From positions 1 through 10,261 of the forward strand of contig CAJXOI010000013.1 of assembly GCA_913057885.1 (NCBI GenBank): a stretch of DNA of 10,261 nt, in the 5' to 3' direction. This DNA comes from an uncultured Micavibrio sp. Its GTDB lineage: Bacteria; Pseudomonadota; Alphaproteobacteria; Micavibrionales; UBA1664. Shown in pieces: positions 1-7,992 of the stretch. Both the position numbers and the translations under genes were made by a program. Position 1 is the stretch's first letter, and every line of letters starts with the position of its first letter. A model generated the notes under the pieces. The model had not been told where the DNA came from. It made no database searches and worked only from the letters and a program-made list of their open reading frames with translations.

Positions 1-11
1 GTAACTGTGGC

Positions 12-983
12 TTAGGCGTATACCGCAAGCGGAGATAGTGAAACAACGAGCAGTAATAGGCAGATCCCATAGTGGATCAAAACACGAATAACATCTTTGT
101 GTTCAAGCTTTGCAGTTGCACCTTCCGGCCCTACCCAAGGCGTATTGACCGCATGCCCTACCCTGTTTTGAAATGCACCGCCTAAAACAATTGTTTGAGA
201 AAAGGCAAAGGTGGCCTCGGCAATATGCATCGGATATTTTAAGGCACCAAATGTTCTTAGCGGTTTCGATCCTGGGGCAAAAAATGACGCTGCAAAAATA
301 ATTGTAAAAAGTAAAGGCAGCATAACAATTTTGAAAAGCCGGTATAAAAAGCCAAAGACCATAACAAATGGTGATGTATCTGCCCCCGAAACCCGCACCA
401 TCAGACTGATAACAAAAAACAGATAGGCGTAATACACCCCACCGATGATAAATATAAGCATGGGCGCAGCCACCCAATCACATAAAGCCACGGCGACAGA
501 GCGTGCTGATGCGCGGCGCAAACTGTGTTTATCTGACAATACCAAATTCACGTTTAACCCTTGGGCAATGGCTTGGTAATGCCCTCGCTGAACATTTTCT
601 GATGAGACGCCATAGGCCGGCCAAAGGATGGCAACAGGCGACAAAATGAACGCTATTAAAATCAAGTCTGAATAAGCACCATATCCAATCCACATCATGG
701 CCTTTTCTACCCCATAAATCAAAAAAGCCGACAGGGCAAAAAGAATAAAAAACACGATTGCGCCGCGTATTATGAGGGCAAAATCTGTTCTCGACGATCG
801 ATTAAGCCGATCTATCATTTTAACGGTAATTGGCCTGACAATCCCCTCCCATATCGGGGCTGGTAAAAAGACTCTCTTCGCGATTATTGCGAAAATTGTT
901 AAACCACCACTTAAGAGAACTATGAGAATTAAAGCCATTAAGGCCACATCCACACGCACCATGATTGTCTCGAAATATGTCAT
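12..983 (-). CDS. CobD/CbiB-like polytopic membrane protein, divergent
   Basis: About 323 residues with roughly six hydrophobic segments. The overall plan resembles CobD/CbiB, the membrane enzyme that attaches aminopropanol to cobyric acid in B12 synthesis. Resemblance is clearest near the C-terminus: a segment like 'EAtfAfsqtivLGGa' followed by 'NTPWVGPEGATAKLEHKDV', which mirrors the family's 'apWIG....lt..DI.rAl' tail. The central block that in true CobD reads roughly E..AEN..DG..aP is here 'ARSVAVALCDWVAAP', so the Glu and Glu-Asn residues are lost, and I do not see the family's PAR motif. It may be a relative with a different role, in the way that AmpE is, rather than an active synthase. 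The start chosen is ATG at 983, with AGG 9 nt upstream; an in-frame TTG at 1019 would add 12 residues, and an ATG at about 962 is also possible. No other B12 gene is in view. It is transcribed divergently from phaZ. The fold is moderately supported; the function is open. Confidence 0.55.
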   Translation of the reverse strand: MTYFETIMVRVDVALMALILIVLLSGGLTIFAIIAKRVFLPAPIWEGIVRPITVKMIDRLNRSSRTDFALIIRGAIVFFILFALSAFLIYGVEKAMMWIGYGAYSDLILIAFILSPVAILWPAYGVSSENVQRGHYQAIAQGLNVNLVLSDKHSLRRASARSVAVALCDWVAAPMLIFIIGGVYYAYLFFVISLMVRVSGADTSPFVMVFGFLYRLFKIVMLPLLFTIIFAASFFAPGSKPLRTFGALKYPMHIAEATFAFSQTIVLGGAFQNRVGHAVNTPWVGPEGATAKLEHKDVIRVLIHYGICLLLLVVSLSPLAVYA

Positions 984-1049
984 AAATAATAGCCTGCAGC
1001 CTGAACGCTTAATACACAAGAATGAATGGAGATTTATTCACTTTTTTGG

Positions 1050-1057
1050 TATATAAT
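1050..1057 (+). promoter_or_regulatory. Possible -10 region upstream of phaZ
   Basis: A perfect TATAAT lies at 1052-1057, overlapping TATATA at 1050-1055 that is preceded by TGG. It sits 37 nt before the phaZ ATG in the 111-bp divergent gap. No convincing -35 box lies 16-18 bp upstream, so this is a -10 candidate only, in AT-rich DNA where chance matches are common. Confidence 0.35.
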
Positions 1058-1060
1058 GGA

Positions 1061-1080
1061 ATTATTAATTAAGTAATAAT
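1061..1080. repeat. AT-only inverted repeat in the phaZ leader
   Basis: ATTATTA (1061-1067) and TAATAAT (1074-1080) form a perfect 7-bp inverted repeat around a 6-nt centre. It starts 3 bp after the TATAAT and ends just before the GGGAAG ribosome-binding region at 1084-1089. The position would suit an operator. An RNA hairpin of only A-U pairs would be weak. Low complexity makes chance a real alternative. Confidence 0.35.
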
Positions 1081-1094
1081 AACGGGAAGACATT

Positions 1095-2423
1095 ATGCTT
1101 TATCACCTTTATGACGCCTGGCACACAGCCATGGCACCTGCAAGACTTGCCGCAGAGGCAACAAAAATCGCATTGCAAAACCCACTATCACCTTTTGCAT
1201 ATATGCCCGCAGCTCGCACAATTGCCGCCAGTTGCGAATTATTTGAACGCACAACGCGCAAATTTGGAAAGCCAGAATTTGGCATCGAGAGCGTTAAAAT
1301 CGATGGTAAAAAAGTCAAAGTTACCGAAGAAGTGGTTGATGAGCGTCCGTTTTGTACGCTGACGCATTTTAAACGCAATGTTAAACGTAATGACCCAAAG
1401 GTTTTGATTGTTGCACCGATGTCCGGCCACTTTGCCACGCTCTTACGCGGCACCGTGGAGGCCATGCTTCCAAATCACGAAGTATATATCACGGAATGGG
1501 TTGACGCGCGGCTTGTCCCTATACGCGACGGGCGGGTTAACCTTGATGACTATGTTGCCTATGTCATGGATTACATTCGCATTATTGGCGAAAACACCCA
1601 TGTGATGGCAGTTTGCCAGCCTGCGGTCCCTGTCTTTATGGCCGTGGCCGTCATGAATGCACAAAAGGATAAATTTGCCCCCGCCTCTATGACATTAATG
1701 GGTGGGCCAATTGACCCACGTGTTTCCAAAACCGCCGTTACTGAATTGGCGGAACAACGCCCCCTAAGTTGGTTTGAACAATCCGTTGTGACTAATGTAC
1801 CCTTTTATTATCCGGGTGCGGGGCGGCGAGTTTATCCTGGATTCCTCCAATTATCAGGGTTTATGCAGATGAATTTGGATCGCCATGTCGGGTCGCACCT
1901 TAAATTTTTCCAACATCTAATCCAAGGTGACGGTGAAGATGCTGAAAAACACCGTAAATTCTATGATGAGTATTTGGCGGTCATGGATTTAACAGGCGAA
2001 TTTTACCTGCAAACTGTTGAAATGGTCTTTCAAAAACATCTTTTGCCGATTGGTGAAATGAAATGGAAAGACCCAAAAACTGATAAGCTTCACCCCGTGG
2101 ATGCGACTGAAATTACACATACTGCCCTGATGACCGTCGAAGGTGAGCTGGATGACATTTCTGCATTAGGGCAAACCATTGCCGCGCATGGCCTTTGTAA
2201 AAACCTTCCTGCCGATAAGCATTATAATCACCTCCAAGAAGGTGTCGGACATTACGGTATCTTTAACGGGCGCAGATGGCGTGATGAGATTCAGCCGCGT
2301 ATCGCCGACTTTATTCGCAAGATCGACAAATCAAAATACACCCCTATTGTCAAATCGATTAAAACTGCGCAACAATGGGATGGTGACATACCCGATATCA
2401 AAAAAAGTCAATCCAAGGGCTAA
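1095..2423 (+). CDS. phaZ: Intracellular polyhydroxyalkanoate depolymerase
   Basis: Predicted PhaZ of the intracellular, Cys-dependent depolymerase family, which hydrolyses amorphous PHA/PHB in storage granules to release hydroxyacids. At 442 residues it is slightly longer than the usual ~400-420, mainly through a C-terminal tail of about 25 residues rich in Lys. The N-terminal block ('MLYHLYDAWHTAMAPARLAA', then 'KPEFGIESVKIDG') matches the family. The alpha/beta-hydrolase core shows the oxyanion-region 'APMSGHFATLLRGTVEAMLP' and the TEWVDAR motif. The nucleophile elbow is 'VCQPAVP' with Cys174, the acid is in 'GELDDIS' (Asp353 or Asp354), and the base is His386 in 'GVGHYGIFNG'. A GGGAAG ribosome-binding site precedes the ATG by 5 nt. 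It diverges from the CobD-like gene, and its last 44 bp overlap the next gene. No phaC, phasin or phaR gene lies in the window. Confidence 0.93.
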   Translation: MLYHLYDAWHTAMAPARLAAEATKIALQNPLSPFAYMPAARTIAASCELFERTTRKFGKPEFGIESVKIDGKKVKVTEEVVDERPFCTLTHFKRNVKRNDPKVLIVAPMSGHFATLLRGTVEAMLPNHEVYITEWVDARLVPIRDGRVNLDDYVAYVMDYIRIIGENTHVMAVCQPAVPVFMAVAVMNAQKDKFAPASMTLMGGPIDPRVSKTAVTELAEQRPLSWFEQSVVTNVPFYYPGAGRRVYPGFLQLSGFMQMNLDRHVGSHLKFFQHLIQGDGEDAEKHRKFYDEYLAVMDLTGEFYLQTVEMVFQKHLLPIGEMKWKDPKTDKLHPVDATEITHTALMTVEGELDDISALGQTIAAHGLCKNLPADKHYNHLQEGVGHYGIFNGRRWRDEIQPRIADFIRKIDKSKYTPIVKSIKTAQQWDGDIPDIKKSQSKG

Positions 2424-3054
2424 GCGCCTGTCCCTTCGAGTTGATCAACGGGACGGATCATTGAAATTGACCGTCCCGCGATGGACGCCGCAATGGCAAA
2501 TAGACCGTTTCTTGAATAAAAATGCTGATTGGATTGCCCAGCGACAGTCTAATGCTCTTTCACCTATTACGATTGAGCATGGTGCTATTATCCCTTTTCA
2601 TGGTGTGGATCATCAGATTGCCTTTGAAAAGCACAGCAAAAGAACGACAGACATTACCGTCTCTAATTATCAACTTATCATCAAAACGTCGCGCGATGAC
2701 CCAACATCCAACCTTAAACGATGGATGATTGATCAGGCGCGTCAGGCGATTGAACCGTTGGCATATGATAAGTCCAAGCGAATCGGCAAAACAATTTCGA
2801 AAATTGATTTACGCGACACATCTTCGCGATGGGGAAGTTGCTCAACCGATAAACGCCTGATGTTTTCTTGGCGATTGATTATGTGTAATCCTGATATTTT
2901 GGATTATGTCGTCGCGCACGAGGTTGCGCACCTCAAACACATGGATCATTCAAACAAATTCTGGGATTTATGTTATACCCTAACAAATGGTGATGCCGAC
3001 CATGCCCGCCAATGGCTAAAAGAGAATGGCAACACACTTATGCGTTATTTCTAA
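2380..3054 (+). CDS. YgjP-type (SprT-like, M48/DUF45) zinc metallopeptidase
   Basis: A 224-residue protein of the YgjP/DUF45 family of soluble, predicted zinc-dependent metallopeptidases. The physiological substrate is not established. The N-terminus shows the family's basic stretch 'NPRAKRLSLRV' (11-21) and 'LTVPRWTP'. The central 'SSRWGSCS' (148-155) is a strong family marker. The zinc site is His180-Glu181-x-x-His184, with His190 in 'HMDHSNKFW' as likely third ligand. The reading frame stays open back to about 2179, but that part only overlaps phaZ and has no family resemblance. ATG 2380 is preferred because the family match begins almost at once. This places the first 44 bp inside the end of phaZ, with only a weak GGG-type ribosome-binding site, which suggests translational coupling. 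The stop overlaps the 3' end of the convergent ruvX by 17 bp. Confidence 0.88.
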   Translation: MVTYPISKKVNPRAKRLSLRVDQRDGSLKLTVPRWTPQWQIDRFLNKNADWIAQRQSNALSPITIEHGAIIPFHGVDHQIAFEKHSKRTTDITVSNYQLIIKTSRDDPTSNLKRWMIDQARQAIEPLAYDKSKRIGKTISKIDLRDTSSRWGSCSTDKRLMFSWRLIMCNPDILDYVVAHEVAHLKHMDHSNKFWDLCYTLTNGDADHARQWLKENGNTLMRYF

Positions 3055-3508
3055 TCCATAAAAGCGCTTCTTCAAGGATCACAGCAGCCGCAAGGGCATC
3101 CTTAAAAACTTTTCTTTTTTCACGGGTTTTATCCCTTTGCTTATCCAACAACTTATCCACATTTTGTGTGGATAACCTCTCATCCCAAAACAAGAAAGAG
3201 AGGTTTGGCCAGCGTTCTTCCATCAATATCGCATAATCGCGCACCGATTGGCATCGCGCGCCCGCACTGCCATCCATATTGAGCGGATATCCAATCACAA
3301 CCGCTTTAACATCGTTTTCGGTCATGATGGCGTCCAATGCCGCGCTATCATCTTTCCACTTTTTTCGATGGATCGTTTCCATGGGAGTGACAACCGTTTG
3401 CTCATCATTACAAATCGCAAGACCTAATGTTTTTGTGCCATGGTCAATGCATAGAACTCTTGCTTGGGAAATCCATTTTTCGGGCTTGTGTTTCAAGTGA
3501 TAGGCCAT
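3038..3508 (-). CDS. ruvX: RuvX/YqgF family putative Holliday junction resolvase / rRNA-processing nuclease
   Basis: A 156-residue RNase H-fold protein of the YqgF/RuvX family. Members have been proposed as Holliday junction resolvases and shown in some bacteria to act in 16S rRNA 5'-end maturation; which applies here cannot be read from sequence. Family landmarks are all present: 'CIDHGTKTLGLAI' with Asp22, 'VVIGYPLNMDGSAG' (about 70-83), 'WDERLST' (108-114, Asp109/Glu110), and a late acidic residue Asp137 in 'FKDALAAAVILEEAL'. The length is typical. The ATG at 3508 lies 43 bp from gatC on the opposite strand, so the two genes share a divergent control region; an AT-rich minus-strand TATATT at 3532-3537 is a possible -10. 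The 3' end overlaps the metallopeptidase gene tail to tail. Codons for residues 112-119 contain the DnaA-box pair listed separately. Confidence 0.93.
   Translation of the reverse strand: MAYHLKHKPEKWISQARVLCIDHGTKTLGLAICNDEQTVVTPMETIHRKKWKDDSAALDAIMTENDVKAVVIGYPLNMDGSAGARCQSVRDYAILMEERWPNLSFLFWDERLSTQNVDKLLDKQRDKTREKRKVFKDALAAAVILEEALLWIRNNA
3153..3175. promoter_or_regulatory. Inverted pair of perfect DnaA boxes inside ruvX
   Basis: TTATCCACA at 3153-3161 and TGTGGATAA at 3167-3175 are two exact consensus DnaA boxes in inverted orientation, 5 bp apart, making a 23-bp palindrome. A degenerate relative, TTATCCAAC (7 of 9), lies at 3141-3149. The pair is wholly within ruvX codons. It may be a DnaA regulatory or titration site, or a coincidence of Lys/Leu/Asp codons. 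No other good box and no AT-rich unwinding region is evident nearby, so it is not called an origin. Confidence 0.5.
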
Positions 3509-3512
3509 TATT

Positions 3513-3518
3513 TATAAT
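3513..3518 (+). promoter_or_regulatory. Possible -10 element for the gatC operon
   Basis: A perfect TATAAT lies 33 nt before the gatC ATG. TTTCAA at 3491-3496 gives a 16-bp spacing but is a weak -35. The hexamer overlaps the start of the divergent ruvX leader. A promoter is expected here because gatC opens the cluster, but the match itself is modest. Confidence 0.35.
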
Positions 3519-3551
3519 CCAATACCAAATAAATATAAAAAAGGATAGCCT

Positions 3552-3839
3552 ATGTCACTCTCAAGAGAAGATGTTCAAAAAGTTGCTGGTCTCGCCCGCC
3601 TGAGGATGACAGACAGCCAATTAGATGAAATGGCACCGAAACTAAACAGTATATTGGGTTTTGTTGAACAGTTAAGCGAAGTTGAAACTGACAATGTAGA
3701 ACCTCTATCCAATGTAGCGCGATCCACTTTGTCACTCAGAAAAGATGAAGTGAATGACGGTGAATGCCGCGACAAGGTTTTGGCCAATGCACCAGAAGCA
3801 GAAGAAGGGTTTTATGCCGTTCCAAAGGTAGTGGAGTAA
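3552..3839 (+). CDS. gatC: Aspartyl/glutamyl-tRNA amidotransferase subunit C
   Basis: A 95-residue GatC, the small subunit that wraps around and stabilises GatA in the GatCAB transamidase. The sequence follows the family: 'SREDVQKVAGLARLRM' at the N-terminus, the helix 'LNSILGFVEQLSEVETDNVE', and the extended tail 'LANAPEAEEGFYAVPKVVE', in which the 'NAPE...G.F.VPKV' pattern is characteristic. The length is normal for the family. AAGGA at 3541-3545 sits 6 nt before the ATG. It is the first gene of the plus-strand cluster; its stop codon is 3 nt before the gatA start and its last codons supply gatA's GGAG ribosome-binding sequence. Confidence 0.97.
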   Translation: MSLSREDVQKVAGLARLRMTDSQLDEMAPKLNSILGFVEQLSEVETDNVEPLSNVARSTLSLRKDEVNDGECRDKVLANAPEAEEGFYAVPKVVE

Positions 3840-3842
3840 ACA

Positions 3843-5333
3843 ATGACCGAATTAACAAACCTCACAATTGCAACCGCCCTAGAAGGCTTAAAAAATAAAG
3901 ATTTCACTGCGACCGAGTTAACTCAGGCGCATATCGCTGCCGTTGAATCCGCACGTGATTTAAATTGTTTTATCACGGAAACGCCGGAAATCGCGTTAAA
4001 ACAAGCAAACGAAGCCGATGCACGATATAATGCAGGCACCGCGCTTGCGCTTGATGGCATTCCTATCGGGATGAAGGATTTGTTTTGCACTGAAGGTGTA
4101 AAAACAACCGCCGCATCAAAAATTCTTGGTAATTTTGTGCCCACCTATGAGTCCACTGTCTCTCAAAAACTATGGAATGCTGGATGCACAATGCTTGGAA
4201 AATTGAACCTTGATGAATTTGCCATGGGGTCCGCCAATACGACATCCGCCTTTGGTAATGTCATTAACCCTTGGAAACCCAATGACGGATCAAACGCCGA
4301 TTTGGTTCCTGGCGGGTCATCAGGCGGATCATCTGCTGCCGTTGCTGCGCAATTATGCCTTGGTGCAACGGGGACAGACACAGGTGGGTCCATTCGTCAA
4401 CCTGCGGCCTTTACCGGTATTTGTGGGATTAAACCAACATATGGGCGGTGTTCACGTTGGGGGATTGTGGCTTTTGCCTCGTCTTTGGATCAAGCAGGAG
4501 CCTTCGCCAGAACAACCGAAGACTGCGCACTCTTGCTGAATGCGATGTGCGGTCATGATCCAAAAGATTCAACATCGTCTCGTCAGGATGTCCCTGATTT
4601 CACAGCGACACTCAATGATGACCTCAAGGGTAAAAAAATCGGTATTCCAAAGGAATACCGCGTTGATGGCATGCCCGATGAGATTGAAAAAATCTGGTCA
4701 CAAGGCATGGAATGGTTGAAAGACCAAGGCGCGGAGATTGTCGATGTGTCCCTGCCCCACACGAAATACGCCTTGCCGACTTATTATATTATCGCCCCCG
4801 CAGAATGTTCATCAAACCTTGCACGATATGATGGTGTCAGGTATGGCCTCCGCGAAACAGGTGATGATTTACGAGATATGTATGAATTGACCCGCGCCGA
4901 GGGATTTGGTGAAGAGGTTCAACGCCGTATCATGATTGGAACTTACGTTCTATCAGCAGGATATTACGATGCCTATTACATCAAGGCGCAAAAGGTTCGC
5001 CGCCTGATCACCGAAGATTTTGACAAGGCGTTTGAACAATGCGAGGCACTCCTCACACCTACCGCGCCGTCATCAGCCTTTGCCATTGGTGAAAATGATG
5101 ACGATCCGATCAAGATGTATTTGAACGATGTCTTCACCGTGCCAACATCCATGGCAGGATTACCAGGCATGAGCGTCCCCGCTGGATTAGACAGCCGTGG
5201 TCTACCCCTAGGCCTACAAATTATTTGTAAGGCGTGGGATGAACAAACAGTGTTTAACGTCGCACGCGGGATAGAGAAGGCCGCAAACTTCACGGCAAAA
5301 CCACAAATTTTAGGCCTAAGCAGAGCCGCATAA
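3843..5333 (+). CDS. gatA: Aspartyl/glutamyl-tRNA amidotransferase subunit A
   Basis: A 496-residue amidase-signature enzyme, the glutaminase subunit of GatCAB. It releases ammonia from glutamine and passes it to GatB for conversion of Glu-tRNA(Gln), and often Asp-tRNA(Asn), to the amide forms. The Ser-cisSer-Lys triad is intact: Lys78 in '[10 protein letters not shown]', Ser159 in '[15 protein letters not shown]', and the nucleophile Ser183 in '[16 protein letters not shown]'. The 24-residue spacing between the two serines equals that of characterised amidase-signature enzymes. Other family landmarks are '[20 protein letters not shown]', '[13 protein letters not shown]' and 'SLDQAG'. The length is normal. 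It starts 3 nt after gatC and ends 8 nt before the transporter gene, whose presence separates gatA from gatB. Confidence 0.98.
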   Translation: MTELTNLTIATALEGLKNKDFTATELTQAHIAAVESARDLNCFITETPEIALKQANEADARYNAGTALALDGIPIGMKDLFCTEGVKTTAASKILGNFVPTYESTVSQKLWNAGCTMLGKLNLDEFAMGSANTTSAFGNVINPWKPNDGSNADLVPGGSSGGSSAAVAAQLCLGATGTDTGGSIRQPAAFTGICGIKPTYGRCSRWGIVAFASSLDQAGAFARTTEDCALLLNAMCGHDPKDSTSSRQDVPDFTATLNDDLKGKKIGIPKEYRVDGMPDEIEKIWSQGMEWLKDQGAEIVDVSLPHTKYALPTYYIIAPAECSSNLARYDGVRYGLRETGDDLRDMYELTRAEGFGEEVQRRIMIGTYVLSAGYYDAYYIKAQKVRRLITEDFDKAFEQCEALLTPTAPSSAFAIGENDDDPIKMYLNDVFTVPTSMAGLPGMSVPAGLDSRGLPLGLQIICKAWDEQTVFNVARGIEKAANFTAKPQILGLSRAA

Positions 5334-5341
5334 GGATTTAT

Positions 5342-6262
5342 ATGATTGATTTTAAAGAAGCAATCCGAGGGATGATGCTGGCGGCATTCGGGTTTAGCCT
5401 GTTTTCCGTCGGGGACACCTTTATGAAATTCATGGCGGATAGTGGATTCACCGCCGTACAGACCGCTTTTTGGGTATGTGTTTGTAGCATGATCGGGTAT
5501 TTATCAATTGCGCCGGAAGTTGGCGGCCTGAAACAAACATTTAAAACAACAAAATTGCACCTGCATATCCTCCGCGGGCTTTTGGGGGTCGGAACATTTT
5601 TCATGGTGATTACGGGATTTACGCAATTGGGTTTGGGTTTAACCTATACTCTGCTTTTTGTCGGGCCGTTTATTGCCGCCCTCCTCTCTGTTATCGTCTT
5701 GAAAGAAAAATTTGGGCGGCATCGCTGGACGGCTATTTTTTTCGGTTTTATCGGGGTTTTGGTTGTCCTTCGCCCCGGCGCTGCCCCTATTGAATTGGCA
5801 ATGCTTGGCGTTTTATTCGGGGCGTTTTGTCAGGCATCGGGAGCCATTATCGTCCGTAAAATCGGAAATGAAGAACCGATTATCGCCTTTGCCTTTTACA
5901 ACACGCTGATATCCCTCATTGTATTTGGAACATTGATGGTCACTCAAGACGGTTTTGCGCAAATGCCGACGATTCCACAACTGACATTTTTTATCAGCGT
6001 CGCCTTTTTTCACATTGGCGGGACGTTTGCCGTAACCCGCGCCTTTACCCAAACAGATACGGCCCTTATTGCGCCATTTCAATATCTACAGCTGTTATGG
6101 GGTGTGGCATTCGGCTATATCTTTTTTGAAACATCGATTGATAAATGGACAGCCACAGGCGCGGCCATTATTGTTTTAAGCGGTATTTACATGATCTGGC
6201 GTGAAAAGGTCAAAAACGCCGAATTGAATAGAGGAGCAACAGCACATGGCACAATTGATTAA
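5342..6262 (+). CDS. EamA/DMT-family permease (drug/metabolite transporter)
   Basis: A 306-residue inner-membrane protein with about ten hydrophobic segments in two five-helix repeats, the layout of EamA-domain drug/metabolite transporters. The first repeat ends near '[14 protein letters not shown]' (about 133-146), the usual G.iGv.l..RP signature. The second runs from about 155 and closes with '[15 protein letters not shown]'. Between them '[18 protein letters not shown]' is a typical late-helix pattern. Substrates in this superfamily are diverse (amino acids, nucleosides, cofactors) and cannot be assigned here. An AAGGA-type ribosome-binding site overlaps the gatA stop region. The last 17 bp overlap the start of gatB, whose GAGGAG ribosome-binding site lies inside this gene, so it is embedded in and probably coupled to the gat operon. 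Confidence 0.88.
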   Translation: MIDFKEAIRGMMLAAFGFSLFSVGDTFMKFMADSGFTAVQTAFWVCVCSMIGYLSIAPEVGGLKQTFKTTKLHLHILRGLLGVGTFFMVITGFTQLGLGLTYTLLFVGPFIAALLSVIVLKEKFGRHRWTAIFFGFIGVLVVLRPGAAPIELAMLGVLFGAFCQASGAIIVRKIGNEEPIIAFAFYNTLISLIVFGTLMVTQDGFAQMPTIPQLTFFISVAFFHIGGTFAVTRAFTQTDTALIAPFQYLQLLWGVAFGYIFFETSIDKWTATGAAIIVLSGIYMIWREKVKNAELNRGATAHGTID

Positions 6263-7703
6263 GGGTGAAACAGGCGAATGGGAAATGGTGATCGGACTTG
6301 AGGTTCATGCCCAGGTCACGGCCAATTCAAAATTATTTTCAGGTGCATCCATTGAATTTGGCGCTGCGCCCAACACACATGTGTCATTGGTTGATGCGGC
6401 AATGCCGGGAATGCTACCCGTCTTGAATGAATATGTTGTCGAACAAGCGGTCAAAACCGGATATGGCCTCAATGCACAGGTTAATCAAACATCCGTTTTT
6501 GCCCGAAAGAATTATTTCTATCCTGACCTGCCGCAGGGGTACCAAATTTCCCAATATGACCAACCCATTGTTGGAACGGGAAAAATTGAAATTGATTTAC
6601 CCGATGGATCAGTTAAGGAAGTCGGCATTACCCGCCTACGCCTTGAACAGGATACGGGGAAATCCGTCCACGACATGCACCCGTCAAAATCTTATGTTGA
6701 CCTTAATCGTTCAGGCTCTGCCCTGATGGAAATTGTCTCCGAACCGGACATCAGAGGGCCGGAAGAGGCCGTGGCCTATATCTCAAAACTGCGTATGATT
6801 TTACAATATTTGGGAACCTGTAACGGAAATATGGATGAAGGATCAATGCGTGCGGATGTGAATATCTCTGTGCGAAAGCCTGGGGATGAATTCGGGACAC
6901 GCGCCGAGGTGAAAAATGTGAACTCGCTTAAGGCTGTGCACCAGGCGATTATGTTCGAGGCGCAACGCCAGATTGAAATCATCGAAGATGGCGGCGAAGT
7001 TGACCAGGAAACCCGCCTGTGGGACCCAAATAAATTGGAAACGCGCGCTCTTCGATCCAAAGAAGATGCGCATGATTATCGTTATTTCCCCGATCCAGAT
7101 TTACTCCCGCTGGAATTGACGGATGAATTGATGGAACGGATCAAATCTACTCTGCCTGAACTTCCCGATGAGAAAAAACACAGATTTATGGAATCCTTTG
7201 GCCTGTCTACCTATGACGCATCGGTTTTGATTGCAGAACAATCCCGCGCCGCCTTTTTCGAAACGGTTGCGGAAAAGGCAGGCGATGCCAAATTGGCCGC
7301 GAACTGGGTCATCAATGAATTGCTTGGTGCACTCAATAAGGCTGAGAAAGATTTGAACGAAACACCTGTGAGTGCGGAACAATTAGGACAATTGGTCGCT
7401 CGCATCAAAGACAACACGATCAGCGGTAAAATCGCCAAGGATGTCTTTGCCGAGATGATGGAAACATCAAAAGACGCCGACTCCATTATTGATGAAAAGG
7501 GTTTGAAACAGGTTACGGATACTGGCGCTATTGAGGCGATTATTGATCAAGTCCTTGCCGCCAACCCGTCACAAGTTGAAACCTACAAAGGCGGGAATGA
7601 AAAACTCCTCGGGTTCTTTGTCGGGCAGGTCATGAAGGCTTCACAAGGCAAGGCCAACCCCGCGATGGTCAATGAGATTTTAAAGAAAAAGCTGGATGGC
7701 TGA
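6246..7703 (+). CDS. gatB: Aspartyl/glutamyl-tRNA amidotransferase subunit B
   Basis: A 485-residue GatB, the subunit that binds the misacylated tRNA, phosphorylates its side-chain carboxylate with ATP and amidates it with ammonia from GatA. The catalytic cradle shows 'GLEVHAQ' (17-23), '[20 protein letters not shown]', '[14 protein letters not shown]', the GatB signature region '[19 protein letters not shown]' (151-169), '[19 protein letters not shown]' and '[19 protein letters not shown]'. The C-terminal helical and YqeY-like tRNA-binding part is complete, ending in '[20 protein letters not shown]'. GAGGAG at 6231-6236 lies 9 nt before the ATG, inside the transporter gene. The gene overlaps the following small gene by 8 nt. 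The length and motifs indicate a functional protein. Confidence 0.98.
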   Translation: MAQLIKGETGEWEMVIGLEVHAQVTANSKLFSGASIEFGAAPNTHVSLVDAAMPGMLPVLNEYVVEQAVKTGYGLNAQVNQTSVFARKNYFYPDLPQGYQISQYDQPIVGTGKIEIDLPDGSVKEVGITRLRLEQDTGKSVHDMHPSKSYVDLNRSGSALMEIVSEPDIRGPEEAVAYISKLRMILQYLGTCNGNMDEGSMRADVNISVRKPGDEFGTRAEVKNVNSLKAVHQAIMFEAQRQIEIIEDGGEVDQETRLWDPNKLETRALRSKEDAHDYRYFPDPDLLPLELTDELMERIKSTLPELPDEKKHRFMESFGLSTYDASVLIAEQSRAAFFETVAEKAGDAKLAANWVINELLGALNKAEKDLNETPVSAEQLGQLVARIKDNTISGKIAKDVFAEMMETSKDADSIIDEKGLKQVTDTGAIEAIIDQVLAANPSQVETYKGGNEKLLGFFVGQVMKASQGKANPAMVNEILKKKLDG

Positions 7704-7992
7704 TTATATCGAGCAGTTTTTTATTATTGCTTATTCCTTGAATGCCGTTATCGCGAGCATTGGATATTTACCACAAATACGAAAGCTGTTTCTTGATAAA
7801 ACAAAGTCAGAAAATTTTTCTATTCCAACATGGGCTTTGTGGACATGGACGACGTTAATGACTTTCTCCTATGCCTCTGTTGTAAACGGCGATCTAATTT
7901 TTATAGTTGTAAGTGGCACATATTTTATTGGCACAATAACGATTTTTGGATTGGTTTTGTATAATCGGTTTTATAAAGATAACAATATATGA
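7696..7992 (+). CDS. Small PQ-loop / SemiSWEET-like membrane protein
   Basis: A 98-residue protein with three hydrophobic segments (about 6-24, 44-62 and 66-90), the arrangement of one PQ-loop/SemiSWEET unit. Characterised SemiSWEETs dimerise to carry sugars. The motif '[10 protein letters not shown]' (23-32) at the end of helix 1, followed by '[15 protein letters not shown]', matches the family pattern of Pro-Gln then a Ser-rich entry to helix 2. The conserved Asn often found in helix 3 is not obvious ('IVVSGTY' in that area), so the substrate and even transport activity are uncertain. It starts inside the end of gatB (8-nt overlap) and overlaps the next gene by ATGA, which indicates translational coupling. 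It looks clearly more AT-rich than gatB and may be a later addition to the operon. Confidence 0.68.
   Translation: MADYIEQFFIIAYSLNAVIASIGYLPQIRKLFLDKTKSENFSIPTWALWTWTTLMTFSYASVVNGDLIFIVVSGTYFIGTITIFGLVLYNRFYKDNNI

Noticed and set aside
984..1019. TTG start adding 12 residues to the CobD-like protein
   Set aside because: A TTG start with no good ribosome-binding site is less likely than the ATG at 983; the added residues are not hydrophobic or conserved in any way I can see.
772..1056. Plus-strand open frame antisense to the CobD-like gene
   Set aside because: It lies almost wholly antisense to a recognisable membrane protein gene, has no ribosome-binding site, and its composition mirrors the opposite strand.
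2179..2379. Upstream extension of the metallopeptidase reading frame to 2179
   Set aside because: This part overlaps the catalytic C-terminal region of phaZ in another frame, has no family resemblance, and a natural start with correct family N-terminus exists at 2380.
3120..3200. Replication origin at the DnaA boxes
   Set aside because: Only two good boxes are present, entirely within ruvX codons, with no AT-rich unwinding stretch, no further box cluster and no typical origin-flanking genes.
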